A DNA stretch of 64,000 nt from Entonaema liquescens (taxonomy: Eukaryota; Ascomycota; Sordariomycetes; Xylariales; Xylariaceae), in the NCBI GenBank assembly GCA_902805475.1, contig CADCSX010000023.1:2418001-2482000 (forward strand), in the 5' to 3' direction. The notes under the pieces are model-generated. The model had not been told where the DNA came from. It ran no database searches and saw nothing but the letters and a program-made list of their open reading frames with translations. Positions 10,324 to 22,769 of this stretch are shown one piece after another; position 1 is the first letter of the stretch; each line of letters opens with the position of its first letter. The translations under genes and the position numbers were made by a program.

Positions 10324-12039
10324 CTAAAAGCTTCCCAAACATACCCCGTACTCTCCCCGGTTTTCTTTCACGCAAGTGAACACAACCGCCGTGCTAAAAG
10401 CGAAGACGAATGTTTCTCTCCACTGCTTGTCGAGGGGATATCGTCTAGGGAGAAGCGTTGCCATTGCCCTTGGCGCAACGAAGAGCGCTAATTCTTTCCT
10501 GCGTGCTGCTTTCTCGATGAGGACACTCCATCCGCACAAGAAACAACCGGTCCCGACGCAGACGCCCTGGTCGATAGTTTGCCTGGATTTCATATCTTTC
10601 CCAATGATGTGTGGGCCAAGTCTTGTCCGGGCTAGACACACGCCATAATAAAATAAGGTGATGAACGCCGCCAGGAACGACGAGGAGCGTGCTGCAGATA
10701 GGAGCGCGAGTTTAAATCCTTTGAGGTTCTTCTTCCTGGCTAGCAGGTTCAAGGGTAGATATGTAACCATGGACCACTTGAAGGATCGGTAGAATCGTGA
10801 CAGGGCGTGGTATTCGCAAGACGGCCCGCAACCCATATGCACGATTTCGCACGGAAATGGGATGGACTTCACAGGATCGCCCCACGCAGGCGGCCATTTG
10901 TAGTCCGCGCACATCGATTGGAGGAGCGGCGCTTGTCCCGTCTCCTCGCCGTATCGGAGCTCCCCATTGTGGCAACGCCGAAGTGCTTCAATAAGACGCG
11001 AATCTACTGCCGCGGCCGAGCTGATCCATTTTGTATATGCCTTAGGCAGCTGCGAAGGAAAGTAGAACCACGCCCACATAATAAGGGCAGAGGACGTAGC
11101 AAAGATAGTAGGGTCAGCCAGCTTCGATGCCAGGGACTCGGCCTAAAAACAGTCAGCCATGCAAGTCTTTTGTCTATTTTGTAATAGCCTTTTTCATACC
11201 CAGGTCCATTGGCCGGCAGCGACCCTACGCTGTCCTCTTCGGGTCCATGCCTCGCTGACTATCACGTCAAGAGCTCTCGTTACGGCGAACAATGTTAGGT
11301 CTAAAGTCCGTCCAGCATACCGCACAGTTTCTTGCTTGGTGCTTTGCGGGTCGTCCGGATTAACGGTGGTTGTTTCTGAGAAGCCATCGCTCCTCTTTGA
11401 CTGCAGCAGCCGGAGACTGAGCCAGGCCGCGACGAAACTCGATAACCAACTCGAAAGTCTAGTTGAGTAAAAGTTAGTTGAGCATCTCAAGTGATGATAG
11501 GTTGAAATATGCGCCAAGACAGTATACTGATGCCAAGCTTTCCCAATGGAACCTTCAAAGTTGTCATAGAAATCCGGACTTGCCTTTTCTGGGTCACGGT
11601 TGGAAGTTGGCCCTTCCGGAGACGACTTAAGACTATACCAAGCAAGACCTTCAACGAATAGGTTAGCCTTAGTTTTTGGGGTAGCACTGTCTATATGCCT
11701 CGAGTTGAGCATGTAAGAGGTAATTGCGGGAGATCTTGCCTCTAGTAACGTAGTTCCGCCTACGAGTGCTGCACAGAAGGTTGGAAATCTTTGTAGTTCT
11801 AGTCCCCCACGCACGATACGTTGCAGGGATGAGATGAAGGAGTCGTGGGGCTGCGTGACAGTGGCAGCACCCTTGTCCCTCCGTCTTCTAGTTACATGCT
11901 GGAGAATCAACGTGAGGAGCCTTGGTGCAACAGCAGAAGCGTAGCCTAAGACATAGGCCCGAATAAGAGGTCTTAGGAGGGGTGGTATAGATTCATCCAG
12001 CCTCTTTCGGCTTCTTGGTGGAAGTAGAGACGATGTCAT
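10324..12039 (-). CDS. TMEM135-like multispanning membrane protein
   Basis: Exons 12039..11200 and 11142..10324, with a 57 bp intron (11199..11143), give 552 aa; the joint reads GQWTW followed by AESLASKLADP. The start is the ATG at 12039, because the longer frame begins with TTG. Several hydrophobic segments are visible. The second half has the signature CEIVHMGCGPSCEYHALSRF followed by RSFKWSMVTYLPLNLL, which matches the Cys-rich N-terminal domain of TMEM135 and its fungal relatives. TMEM135 is linked to peroxisomal and mitochondrial membranes in animals; the fungal role is not established. The last residues in this frame (EYGVCLGSF) look wrong. A one-base shift gives a coherent tail ending at 10304, suggesting a frameshift or sequence error. 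Confidence 0.75.
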
Positions 12040-15000
12040 TGTTACAATGCTCACAACCAACGCGTTGAATTACGCGACACCGCGACTTGCGGAGGAGGCC
12101 AAAGTAGTGTGGATTATACTTATAAATAATCCATCAAGAGAGAAAAATATAGTTAAATAAATTGCTGAGGTTTCTTGAGATTGTTGGGATATGCTGCCTA
12201 ACTTTGAATAGATCTAATTAAGAAGGTTTGGTTTTGGTACATTACATAGTACGTTGGAAAGGGGTCGAGCAAACCGGGAATGTATTCGGAGGGATCTGTG
12301 TGTGGCTCCGCGTCCGTGTTTTAGATCTGTGTGTGGCTCCCGAAGATGGCCTTGCTTAAGACAGTTGACATCTACGTAGACTGGCGCGGTAAGTAGCCGG
12401 GGAACCGGGTCTGATGAGGAAATGCGGAAGCTATGCGCGCCGAAGAGACCTAACAATGTTTGAAGACCGACCATGAGGTAATCGACTTGAAGAATACACC
12501 GCGTTATGAGCTAATGAAGCAAAGTCGCACCTATGCCGCACGCTGCTAAGTGGAAGTTTGGTTCACTAGTCTCCTTTGGCGATTCAGCCGAGGTGCATTG
12601 GCGATGCTGCCCGAAGAAAAACGGCCAGATCTACTTGTTGGAGACGTAGTTGCGTCGTAGGAATATCTCGACTGGGCCACATACAAATTATAAAATTGGA
12701 GTGAAGTTCATGCATGCATGTAACCTATGTTGCGAGCTGTAGCGATCATATAACCGTAGGGTGTATTAAAGGAGCACAAGCTGGCCTAAGGAAGCACAAG
12801 TTAGCAACCAAATCGGTCACCGAATATTTCTTGTCCCAGACGAACCCCGGAAATTTGGGGGCAAGATCTAGGATCGACCAAGACTATCTCGGCCGAATAT
12901 TCGCATTTACATATATTTCAAATATATTTTAAAAGGTGAAAAGATCTCTCCCAAGTGACATGAAACTTGGCTTTTCATTTATGATGAACACTCCCACTAT
13001 GTGAGAGTTGCTCAACGCTACTTGGTCGCGATGGTGGGAAGATATAAAGGACATACATACATCTATAACTCTACGCCGCCTGCAAACAAGGTATGGTACG
13101 GGCGTAATCGACTAGATGCAATCGGAGACAGCCCCGGTCTTTGCTCATGGGGGAGCGCCGGCAATAGCGTGTACGTAACGACAAGCCGACAACAATGTGA
13201 CAATTGGATGATGGATCAATTTGCAGCATAATTTCCTGCGTTACTCATTTTGAGGCAAATAACCTGACTTGACTCGGCGACGTCAGGATTAATTCTTGTT
13301 TTTAGGCCATAATATTTCGACCCATCTGAAAGGTAGGAAGTGGTGTTTTCTATGAAGCGTTGAATGCTAGAGAAAAAAAAGATTTGACATGTGATTGAGC
13401 CTCGGAGAGGTTCCCCTGCCAAGCTAAGAATAACTTTTGAATGATGGAAGTCAAGAGACGTCCATGCAATGCAGGCTCTCGAGTCAAGCACAAGTATCTA
13501 GGTATCTAAGTAACTATGTATCTTACGGGTACAAGTAAAGGTACCTAAAGCTCGCATTGAATTGGAAGGCAACTGCATGGGAAATTATCGCTGTACCCCG
13601 ACACCTCGGCTATGATGCTGTGTAAGAACTTTGAAGGCACCTTACGTCGTTGTTGCCTTATGTACCTAACCTATGTATTTCTTATATGGCTTAATACGTA
13701 CCTGTCTAAAGTATGTACATACCTAATTCATCAATTTGTATACCTACAGAATTGAAAACATCCCCAGATCCTGAATAGGCTGGTTCCAAGAACGGCGCGT
13801 GGAGAAGACCTCAGCACTAATTTAGACTCAAGCAACATACCGTGACCTATTACCAATTCAGAGCATACAGAGCATACTATTCAAGCACTAAAATAGCTTC
13901 GTCGTAGGGTAAAACGAGTCCTAACATACATCAATTACATACAGTATATTAGTACAAATATAATTGATATCCCAGCTTCCATGTCTGGTTATACTATGTA
14001 AAGTGATAGTGGGCCGACGGAAGGCAGATCATCGATAGATTCATATCTTCAAGTTCTCCTCTTCTACCCCTCACCTCATTTTACTATCGGGTACTTAAAT
14101 TCCGTACTATTAATGTACTATGCATGTAAACATGGATACCATGCCTCATATTAGTTTAGTGTGGGAGGGAAAAGAAAACCGTTAGGCAGAGGAACAATAA
14201 AAAATTTAAAGAAAAGAAGGTGGCTTCAATGTTAAAAGATTGCTTCCTACTCGTTACTCGTTACTTGTTGCTTGCTACTTGCTGCTGGCTACTGGCAGGT
14301 GACTACATCTACTAGCTTATGTAGGCGAATGCTACTTCTTTGCGGAGTAAAGGATGGTGATGGTGACTTCTCTAATCGATTGCTCGGTTTTCTCCAGCGA
14401 ATAGTGGTTGACTCCGAATACTTCCTGCTCGTCATTCCTTCCCTTTCGCCAAATTGTTAATGTTACACCACCTTTTTTTTTTTAAAGCATCTTTCTATGT
14501 AAATTGTCTCTAATTGTCTCTTGTAACTTTTCTGATTTGTTGCTTGTCATTCTTACAGGTTTTCCGTTTTCCCTTAATTGCAACATGCACGCAACCACGC
14601 AACCACGCCAGAAGTCGAACCGTTGACTTACTAGACTACCACCAAAAAGCCACCCGGCCGCATCAGCTCATTAGCTCATTAGCTACTTCTACCACTCTCC
14701 ACAAACGATACCTTTTTACCTCCACCTTAACCGACCCCAACTCGACTTTCACCTAATCTACTTCTTCATGCTACCTACCTTTAGGTATCCATGGAGCATT
14801 GTCGATCATCCCAAAAGTTTGAACGACCTGACGGCTGGAGATACTACTCTTCTAGTTTAATCAATGTCGGCTCCATCCTCTACCTTCGTACCTACCTTCA
14901 TACTTAGGGGCCTTTGTAAAAATTAATAATTCTAGCCCGAACATGTGCTTTGATTTCTCTGACGACTCCGCTACTATTCCTCTTTTGACCATTGATCCGC

Positions 15001-15395
15001 CTTGCAACCGAACAGCCTTGTCGCGACTCTGAACCGCATTCCCTCGACTATAACGACGATCAATTATACAATACTCCATAAACCGATCCGATCTCCCCGC
15101 TCTGAAACACATTGTATTCCACGAATTATACCGTCTTACAGATCCCATGCCTATACTACGAACAGCTATTATATCACGATATTCCCACCGCGACGACGAC
15201 TTCGTAAATTTCGATGCGACCGTCACAGTTCGATCGCGAGCACTGCTAGAACATAGAACGAGACACGACTTATATCTTCCTTTCTAAAAACTCTGCCCTT
15301 GCAATTTAACCCGAACGTGTTTGCATACATCCAGTTTCGCGAGCAAACTGACCACAAAAGCACCCATGAGCGCCGCGTGCATACAACGTCCCAAA
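12040..15395. other. Long intergenic region between divergent genes
   Basis: About 3.36 kb separates the TMEM135-like start from the bHLH start. It contains an imperfect pair of direct copies of AGATCTGTGTGTGGCTCC near 12291-12347, many TACCTA / TAGGTA hexamers (dense at 13498-13745 and 14770-14905), and pyrimidine tracts nearer the bHLH gene that probably form a long 5' UTR with upstream ATGs. Open frames such as 13001..13231 and 14861..15226 show no recognisable family. Confidence 0.5.
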
Positions 15396-16860
15396 ATGGG
15401 TTCTTCACAACCGCCTGATGGCAATGCGCCGTTTGGCTGTACGTTTCTCGTCGAGTTTATATACAAATCCCTATCAATAAACTAACTATCCCATAGATCA
15501 TGTTTCTGAAGACTTCCTATTTCTTAGAGCTCCTACGCCTCCTCCGGGAGACCCTTTGCTTAGCAATGACGATTCTAGACTACTAAACCTTTTCTTCGAG
15601 GACATGACGACTAATCAGTATCCTACTTCGTATGGCGAAGGTCTCAATTTCAGCGATCAGTGGATAAGCCAACTTCCCCCGGCCTTTCTTGGACATACGA
15701 CATCCTTTGGGCAACAGCCTCAGCAGCCCTCAGCTTCTTCTATGAATGGAATGCCTGCAACTACGTATCAAGATGTATTTACCTTTGGCCAAAATATGAT
15801 GCCACCGCCAGTGCCACCTCCACCACAACCACAACCACCTCTACAACTTCAACACACTCAACATCAACATCACAGTACGCCAGCTCCTCATACACCGATA
15901 CATACACCGATAGAGCAAAACACACATGCCGATGTGGCCGCGGTCTTAACATCCCTCCACCATGGTCATCAGAATGGGTATCCGTCTAACGCTAACGGCA
16001 TAAGTCGCACGCCCATTGTGCCTTCCCAGCATGGAACCCCCGTTGATCAAATAAGGCAACCGCTTCGAAATCATATTGGCCCCGAGAGGAATAGCCCTGT
16101 CCGATCTAGGCATGCTCCAGCCAACGAAGTCGATACGCTCTTTACGGACATGATATTTGGTACCTCTCAGGGACCCCCCAGCCAACGACCGATCGAGACA
16201 CCTGAATTGCAGTGGGGTTCCGACTCGAGTTTCGCCAGAGCTCAAGGTTACATTCCGCCTGAGCATGAGTCTAGCGAGCTGCTCGAACAGAAGCGATTGG
16301 GCGTTTTGAAGGTTCTCTCGATCAGCGAAAGCGCGGCAACCACCAGACCTCCGACTCCTTTAGGTAATGGAGAAAGTTCATCCAATCCCTTACGCGACAA
16401 TAATACGAACGGTCACGTTAAAGAGGAACTTGGTGGGGAAGCTCCACCTGCGAAGCGTCGTAAGAGCAAGAGTAAGGCCAAGGAAGAAATTGAAGAGGAG
16501 GCAGAAGATTTATCGTCTATACCGCCAAGGTCTGTAGCAAGGAAGCGTAAATCCAAAGCAGACCTAAGAGGAACCCCAGATGCGTCTTCAACAAGTCAAG
16601 AAACGCCTGGCAAGCGGAGGAAGTCGACTATAAACGCAGGGAAAACACCACGAGAAAATCTTACGGATGCTCAAAAAAGAGAAAACCACATTAAGAGTGA
16701 ACAGAAGAGACGAGGTGCAATAAAAGAAGGATTTGACGATCTTAGCGAGATTGTTCCAAATCTCAGGGGAGGCGGCTACAGCAAGAGCACCATGCTTTCG
16801 ATAGCGGGAGAATGGCTTGAGGCTCTATTAAAAGGCAACGAAGAGTTGGAGCGGTTATAG
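15396..16860 (+). CDS. bHLH transcription factor (Ino4-like HLH)
   Basis: Exons 15396..15438 and 15497..16860, with a 58 bp intron (CTAAC branch, ATAG), give 468 aa. The joint reads NAPFG then YHVSEDFLFL. I chose the ATG at 15396 (A at -3, G at +4) over an in-frame ATG at 15366 with weaker context. The middle is Gln/Pro/His-rich with several basic KRRKSK patches that could be nuclear signals. The C terminus is a helix-loop-helix with the basic region KRENHIKSEQKRRGAIKEGF and second helix SKSTMLSIAGEWLEALL. The H..E..R pattern of the basic region suggests E-box binding. Among yeast proteins it looks closest to Ino4, but I do not claim orthology. Confidence 0.85.
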
Positions 16861-17468
16861 TTCTACCTGTGGCTAATTCTCATGTCGTGCTTTTATACGT
16901 GCACCAGAAGAACTACGAATACAGCGAAGCTGTGATATTTTACTACTACACCGGAGTTTAACTTGGCCAGGTCCTTTTTTTGGGTTGTAGCAAGCCGGGC
17001 GATAAGAAAAGTTTCCAAGGGGTTGACTGCGGTTCTGGTGGTATTTTGCTTTATTTATTCAAGCTTTGTTTTGGTGCATCCCTTCGGTTATTGATACCTC
17101 CGGAGTTGTTACATCGGTATGGACTACAGAGACTGGATTTTTTAGGGGCGGATTTTTGTCTCGTCTTGTGAGAAAGGGCGTAGGAAAGTCAATATGATGT
17201 TATATGAGGTTACGGTCGATTTGCATACATACCTCTTACTACTACTGCCAAACAATTTAAACACTAATTTGCTACTTTCGATATGTCATTTGGGGTGGAC
17301 GTATATATATCTATATTCAGCGAGGAGCCAAGCGTAGAATATAGGAACAATTCGGTGTGTCTGGGTATCTTGTTCAATTCAAAAAGGGGCATCAGTAGTT
17401 AGCTATCAAACTAGTTGTAGATGATTAAAAACAAAAAACAAAAAACGCTGGTAATTGGCCAACCTATG
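16861..17468. other. Intergenic, convergent 3' regions
   Basis: About 0.6 kb between the stops of the bHLH gene and DNA polymerase iota. T-rich and A-rich stretches only; no gene seen. Confidence 0.5.
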
Positions 17469-19467
17469 TCAATCGCCAACGCTATGGAACCTCTCGTGGG
17501 CAGATATTGCAAATATTGGAATAACATGTCCACAGAGGTTACACCTTAGAGATTCGTCCTCGTCCCCTTCCTCTTCTTCCCAAGCATCTTCATCCGAGTC
17601 CAGCGGGATTGCTACCGACTCGGTTGCTTCTACGAATTCCTCTACTACTTCTACGGTCTTTACCCCTTTTTCCGTCCCAGGTACTCTTTCAATTTCGGTA
17701 AAGCTCTCGCTGGTACCTGCGGTGTATGCAGAGGAAGGTGTAGTGTCCACTGCTGCCACAGATGCGGTATCGTAAACCGTCCACTCGCGCAACTTATCCT
17801 CCTGTGTGCGGAACATACGCCCAATATCCCGCGCTCCTCCTGTACCAGCGCCATTCCCCGTCTCGCTAGACCTCGCTACCATCACCATGTTTGCTACGCA
17901 GACATTGATCAGAGCGAGGTTCCACCCTTGCCGCTCTGGATGCAGACGTCGGAATAAAGGTAACAGGGCTTCCGAGGCCAGCCGCTCGGCCACCGCCTCG
18001 ATGCTGGTGTCTTTGAGGTTCAGTGCAAAACTGGGGAGAGGTTGGCTGCGGGAGTTGCGGCTGAAGACCTCTGGTGTGGGGGTCGAAGTGCTATTGGATT
18101 TTGGGCGCGCACGTGTGGATAGGCGCAGGGTCTTGGGATACGCGGCCCAGCGAAGCTGTGGTCCATCTTGCTGGGAGGCGGGGTCCGAGGGATCCGGGTC
18201 ATCTGCTACGACGAGATCTACGCGCATTCGGCGGACGAGAGATGTGGCGAGAGCATTTAGTTCCCTCATGATCTCAGAGGGCGTGTTCAGCGGACGCGCC
18301 ATGTACGTATCCTCAATGCTGATCTGCGTGGGCACATCGCTCGCCTCTTTGACCTCAGAGGCGTCGACGCCGTGGAGGAAGTTCCATACTTTCTCCCCGC
18401 TGCCACGCTCTGCGCCGGGACGGTCGAGGATCCGTTCTAAGAGGTCTGCGGACATGGATGGGTATTGTCGTACTTCACGCACTGTTACTTTGGCTCCTAT
18501 TTCTAGGTCATGTGTGTCCGGGTTTGTTTTAATGGATAGGACATAGTCCTGGATCAACTGCGCGATACGAGAGCCAACTCCTGGGATCTGCCGCAGTTTG
18601 TGGTCATCCATGAAGTCTTGCACATCATCATCGCGTAGGCTAAGCAATGTAGTCTGGTTTTGCGGTTTGTTCACACTGCCAGCAAGCTTAGCGAGGGTCT
18701 TGTTAATTGAGATGCCTCCGCTGGAGGTATACCCAAAATCTTCCTCTAGCTTAAGGCGCAGGTAACCAGCTAAGTGGGACGCGAGCAACAGGCGGACACA
18801 GAGTGGATTATCTAGAAGCAACGCCAAATCCTTCGGGTCTACAGATGGCTGTATACACCCAAAGAACTGCGTGGCATCAAAGCTAAATCCCTTTTCGGGG
18901 TCGTGCCGCGAGAGCTGAAAGAACGAATCCCGTAAGGCATTGCGGTTTAGCAGCTCCTGATTATACGCGATTACATCAGTGACATCAAGGAAGACCTCAT
19001 CAAGGCCGAGGCGCTCAGCACGATCACTCCAAGAGTGGCTCCTCAGGAAGGACCAAAGCCTCTTAGAGACGTCACGGAACGGTGTTAGGTCCTCGCCGCT
19101 GACGATAACAAGACCCGGGCAGATTTTGTGGGCCTCTACGATGGACATCAACTTCTTCACGCCGTGGGCACGGGCGGCGTAGTTACACGTCGCCAGGATG
19201 CTCTTCTGCTTGACGCCTACCGGCTGCCCTTTAAGGCCCGGGTTTGCATTTTCAAGCACGCTGGCGTAGAAGCAATCATAGTCCTGCGCGTCATGGTTAG
19301 TAGATTGTTTCTGGAAAAAGACTAAATGGGACTTCTAGCTTCTAGAAGGAATATAGAAGTTAGAAAAATTGGCGTACAAAGTGCAGAATGACGCGGTCGT
19401 TGTTCCTCTTAGGGGCTCTGGCGACGATCGTCTTGGCTCTTCCCGACGTCAGCGCTGCTGTCTTCAT
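17469..19467 (-). CDS. DNA polymerase iota-like Y-family translesion polymerase
   Basis: Exons 19467..19378 and 19283..17469, with a 94 bp intron, give 634 aa. The joint reads RVILHF then DYDCFYASVLENANPG, restoring the first catalytic block of Y-family polymerases (metal-binding Asp at 31). The second block is GLDEVFLDVTDV with acidic residues at 125-126. A helix-hairpin-helix-like IPGVGSRIAQ and a long little-finger region follow. The last 24 residues hold a CX2C...HX3H finger (C611, C614, H626, H630), probably a ubiquitin-binding UBZ-like module. These enzymes bypass damaged template bases. The 19467 ATG is used because the first ATG upstream is in another frame that stops. Iota rather than eta is favoured by overall sequence; eta is the main alternative. 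Confidence 0.82.
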
Positions 19468-21395
19468 CTTGTTCCATTTTTAGACAATGACCGCGCAATC
19501 GGGGAATATATTGTGTAAATGTACAAAACCCGACTTAACGACGAGTGTATTGCATAGAGTATATGTGGATGTTGGATTAGTTATTGGATTATACATTAAG
19601 GAAGTAAGCTATCAAATGACAAAAAGGTGCCTCGCTGCCTAAGGGGGATGTTTTCAGTTTGGCAACGCATCAGCCACGAGCCACATAACTAAGATGAGTT
19701 AGTTAGGTAATAAGTTTACCTAAGTTTAGACACTTAGTAATGTGGCTCAAAAAGGAAAGTAGATCTGGAGTTTCTTCAATCCTAATCTCCAAAACAAAAC
19801 CTCTCCACAACATCCACAATTCCCCATCCTCGCTGATAGCTTGAACGTCATATTCTAGAACATCTGTATCCGTCCTGTTTCTATTTTCTGTCTTTATCCT
19901 TGAAGATTTTCCTTTGGATTTATTTTAGACTGCTTCTCCGTTGCTTCCCCGTTGCTTGTCCGGGTTCTAGCATGGGAAGTTCCTACGTTGCCATGTTTTC
20001 ATCCCCGTTCTAGTAATGAGGCTAGCTACCAGCCTCTCTCTTTAACAGGTTCTGGTCTAATTGTGGCAAGTCTGCAAAAATCACAATACTACCATAACCC
20101 AATATAGACAGGCGAAACAATGTTTCAACTACTTGAAAAGTAAAGAAACTTCCCAACAGAGATCGTACATGTTTTAAAACAACTTGGCTTCTTTATATAG
20201 GTAGGATTTTAAGATCTCCTTCTAGGTTGGTTAGCGAACGGCACAGATCACCCGCCCTAGCGTTACAACCAGATTGTTCCGAGATGGAAAAGTACCGAAG
20301 AGCATGCCCATCATACCCGACCAGTTCCATCTTTATTTGTATTTTTCCGGGGAGTTTACTATTATTATAAGATGTCCACACCGATGGGTTCGTGGGAACG
20401 TGGGCTTGTGCGAACCAGGAGATTGGCAAGGACCAATGATTCTCCTCCAAAAGGGGTAGGATCCTCTAAATCCGACGTATAGTCACCTGCTCTTCTTAGC
20501 ACATATGTGGACAAAGTCGGCTTAACTAAGTATCAAATATACTATTGGCTCTATTGGATCCCCGGGCTTGCTTGTTTTACTTTCACCGCTTTAGCAGGTT
20601 CTAACTATTTCGACTATCTGCGAAACAACGTTTACTCCGAGATGCGGGGAAAAAAAGGAACTTGCTGTCGATGTCGATATAGAAAGATAGAAAGGAATAG
20701 GCGCCGAGAGATGCCAGAGGCGGCAATCGCATACGCGATATGGCCCATTAGCCGACCTCGCCATCTTCACCATTGGCTATACTTAGCTAGGATCGCGCAG
20801 GAAGCAGGGGTACGTCGGCGCTTGCGTCTTCAGTCATCCCTCCCCTCTTGAGTCTTCGTCACTTTTTATAGCCAACCAGCGCCTCGGATGTAGAAGTGAC
20901 TGCATTTCACCGTCACAATCAACTTACGAATGGTTAACTCCATGCTCCGTTTGTCTTTTAGTTTCACTGATCACATTGGCCGGGGATTCTCTAGTCTTGT
21001 ATACATCTTCCGCAAATTCCTTCCCTCACCCCCTACTTGCTTCCGGGGTATTTGTTGCCTCACACTGCATTCTGCATTAGTTCCATTCTTTGAGTGGTTT
21101 ACTGGTTAAACCTACCCTCCATTCCTACGTTATCGGACCTGTCGGTATTTTGAAGCCAAGGGGTATTTTATAGCCGCCGTACCCCCTCTACCGGCGTTTA
21201 TCTTACGTTTGATTCTACACTTATTGCTTTCAATACGCCCCGGTTGGTAGGAAGGTTGTTTGGGAGTCCTCGTCTGCTGGCAGCCCAGACTGAGCGACAC
21301 AATCGATAGACTTTTCATATATTCCCGTGTCGTCGTTCGAGGGTCTCATAGAAGTTAAATCTACACAAACTAAGTCTGCAAAAGCCATCGTCGCC
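19468..21395. other. Intergenic region between divergent genes
   Basis: About 1.9 kb of moderate composition separates the polymerase start from the next gene. The frame at 20507..20851 has no ATG start and no family resemblance. I see nothing else I can support. Confidence 0.5.
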
Positions 21396-22769
21396 ATGGC
21401 AGGTACCGAGTCATCCAAGAGACCCCGATTGTCTCTCCAAACCAAAACTCCGCCGGGACCCAGCAGGTCGAAGGCCACCTTACCGAATGTTAACCCTAAA
21501 TCGCCGACGGCTTTCAATACTCTCACCAACTTATATGTCACTGCTATCGAAAGGTCGACACCGACTCAGTCGACTCCTGTAACGGCCATTAATCTTCTTC
21601 AACCTTTAAAACTCCAAACCGACCCCGAGTCTCTTAAGGCTCGTAGGCCAAGAGTAGAAACACCTTACACCGCAGCGTTACCGGACACTCCTCTGTCTGC
21701 TAATCCCGTCTCGCCGGCTCAGCAGATGGAGGTGGTATTTCCAAGTACCATGACCTCAACCCCTCCGTTGTCTGCCGGTGCCGTCGAGTCTTCTAACAAT
21801 TACACATTCACACCTACAGATGTGAACAAACAAGAGTCTTTGTACTCTCCTACTCAAACCCGGCGCCGAGTGGTTTACGCACCCTTTGCATCTCCTGCCA
21901 AGGCGCCATATAGCCACGATAAATCCCTTCATAGCATATTACGCAACTCACCGCTACCGCCTGCAAGTGCCAGATCACCAATGTCACCACGGAGACAGTC
22001 CATTCGGCTGCAGGAAAAGTCGGCTAGGCACGTAGGATATTTATCTCCACTGACACAAACTATTACAACCGAGAAATACATCAAGTCTCATGTCGAACTA
22101 CTAGCGGATGACGCATCTCCCTACACGCCTTCACCAGCTGCGGAGGACTCGGACATGATACTTGATCTTGCACTGGCATATACGGGGGACGAAACACGGG
22201 ATGGCGGGGAAACACCTGGGCCTTTCGAGGAAATGCGAAGACGTTTGACGGGACTGGCAACGGAGACACCGATTCACTCCCCAAGACCAGACGGGATCCG
22301 CAAGCGCAAGAGGAAGGAGAAGAAGAGAAAGTGGGTTTGGACTATCGGCCAGGATGACGAGGAGAACGAGAGTGGGGCTATAGCTGCTCTCAAGGCTGCG
22401 GCTGCGGCATCCACCCCCAGATCTTCCGTATCGTTGTCTCTTCCTACATTCACGGCTGGTCCTACGAAGACAACTGAATATGAACCCCTGACAACGGTTC
22501 AAACCAGCTTTGAATCTATAGCATCAAGTTCAGACTTGGCAAGGGATGATATGGATTTTGAGATGTCTGATGCGAGCAGTATATCATCAAGTAGAGCCAC
22601 TACACCCCCCGATGCGGAGTTGGAAATGAAGACACCAACAGCAACTACGATTGATACGACCCCACCGAAAGTAGAATATCTGGGGTCTGAGGCTTTGATG
22701 AACCCTGATACGGGGAGCAGGAGGGACACGCCAATCCCTCCTGACCTAGTGAGCAACGAACAGTCCTGA
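21396..22769 (+). CDS. Hypothetical Ser/Thr-Pro-rich, probably nuclear protein
   Basis: A single-exon frame of 457 aa from the ATG at 21396 (CGCCATGG context; the frame continues upstream only through a GTG). I do not recognise a named family. The protein is largely disordered, with many SP/TP dipeptides that could be CDK or MAPK targets, and a basic cluster KRKRKEKKRK followed by WVWTIG, which looks like a nuclear signal and a short conserved motif. Other conserved-looking pieces are SLHSILRNSPLPP and IRLQEKSARHVGYLSPLT. The mixture suggests a cell-cycle or chromatin-associated regulator, but that is inference only. Confidence 0.7.
   Translation: MAGTESSKRPRLSLQTKTPPGPSRSKATLPNVNPKSPTAFNTLTNLYVTAIERSTPTQSTPVTAINLLQPLKLQTDPESLKARRPRVETPYTAALPDTPLSANPVSPAQQMEVVFPSTMTSTPPLSAGAVESSNNYTFTPTDVNKQESLYSPTQTRRRVVYAPFASPAKAPYSHDKSLHSILRNSPLPPASARSPMSPRRQSIRLQEKSARHVGYLSPLTQTITTEKYIKSHVELLADDASPYTPSPAAEDSDMILDLALAYTGDETRDGGETPGPFEEMRRRLTGLATETPIHSPRPDGIRKRKRKEKKRKWVWTIGQDDEENESGAIAALKAAAAASTPRSSVSLSLPTFTAGPTKTTEYEPLTTVQTSFESIASSSDLARDDMDFEMSDASSISSSRATTPPDAELEMKTPTATTIDTTPPKVEYLGSEALMNPDTGSRRDTPIPPDLVSNEQS

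Noticed and set aside
10376..11184. Several plus-strand frames opposite the TMEM135-like gene
   Set aside because: Antisense shadows; the minus strand has a conserved signature, a matching intron and consistent frame.
13001..13231. 76-aa frame in the long spacer before the bHLH gene
   Set aside because: Isolated, no homology recognised, no splice context and no codon bias.
20507..20851. 114-aa frame in the spacer upstream of the S/T-P-rich gene
   Set aside because: No ATG start in frame, basic low-complexity second half and no recognisable family.
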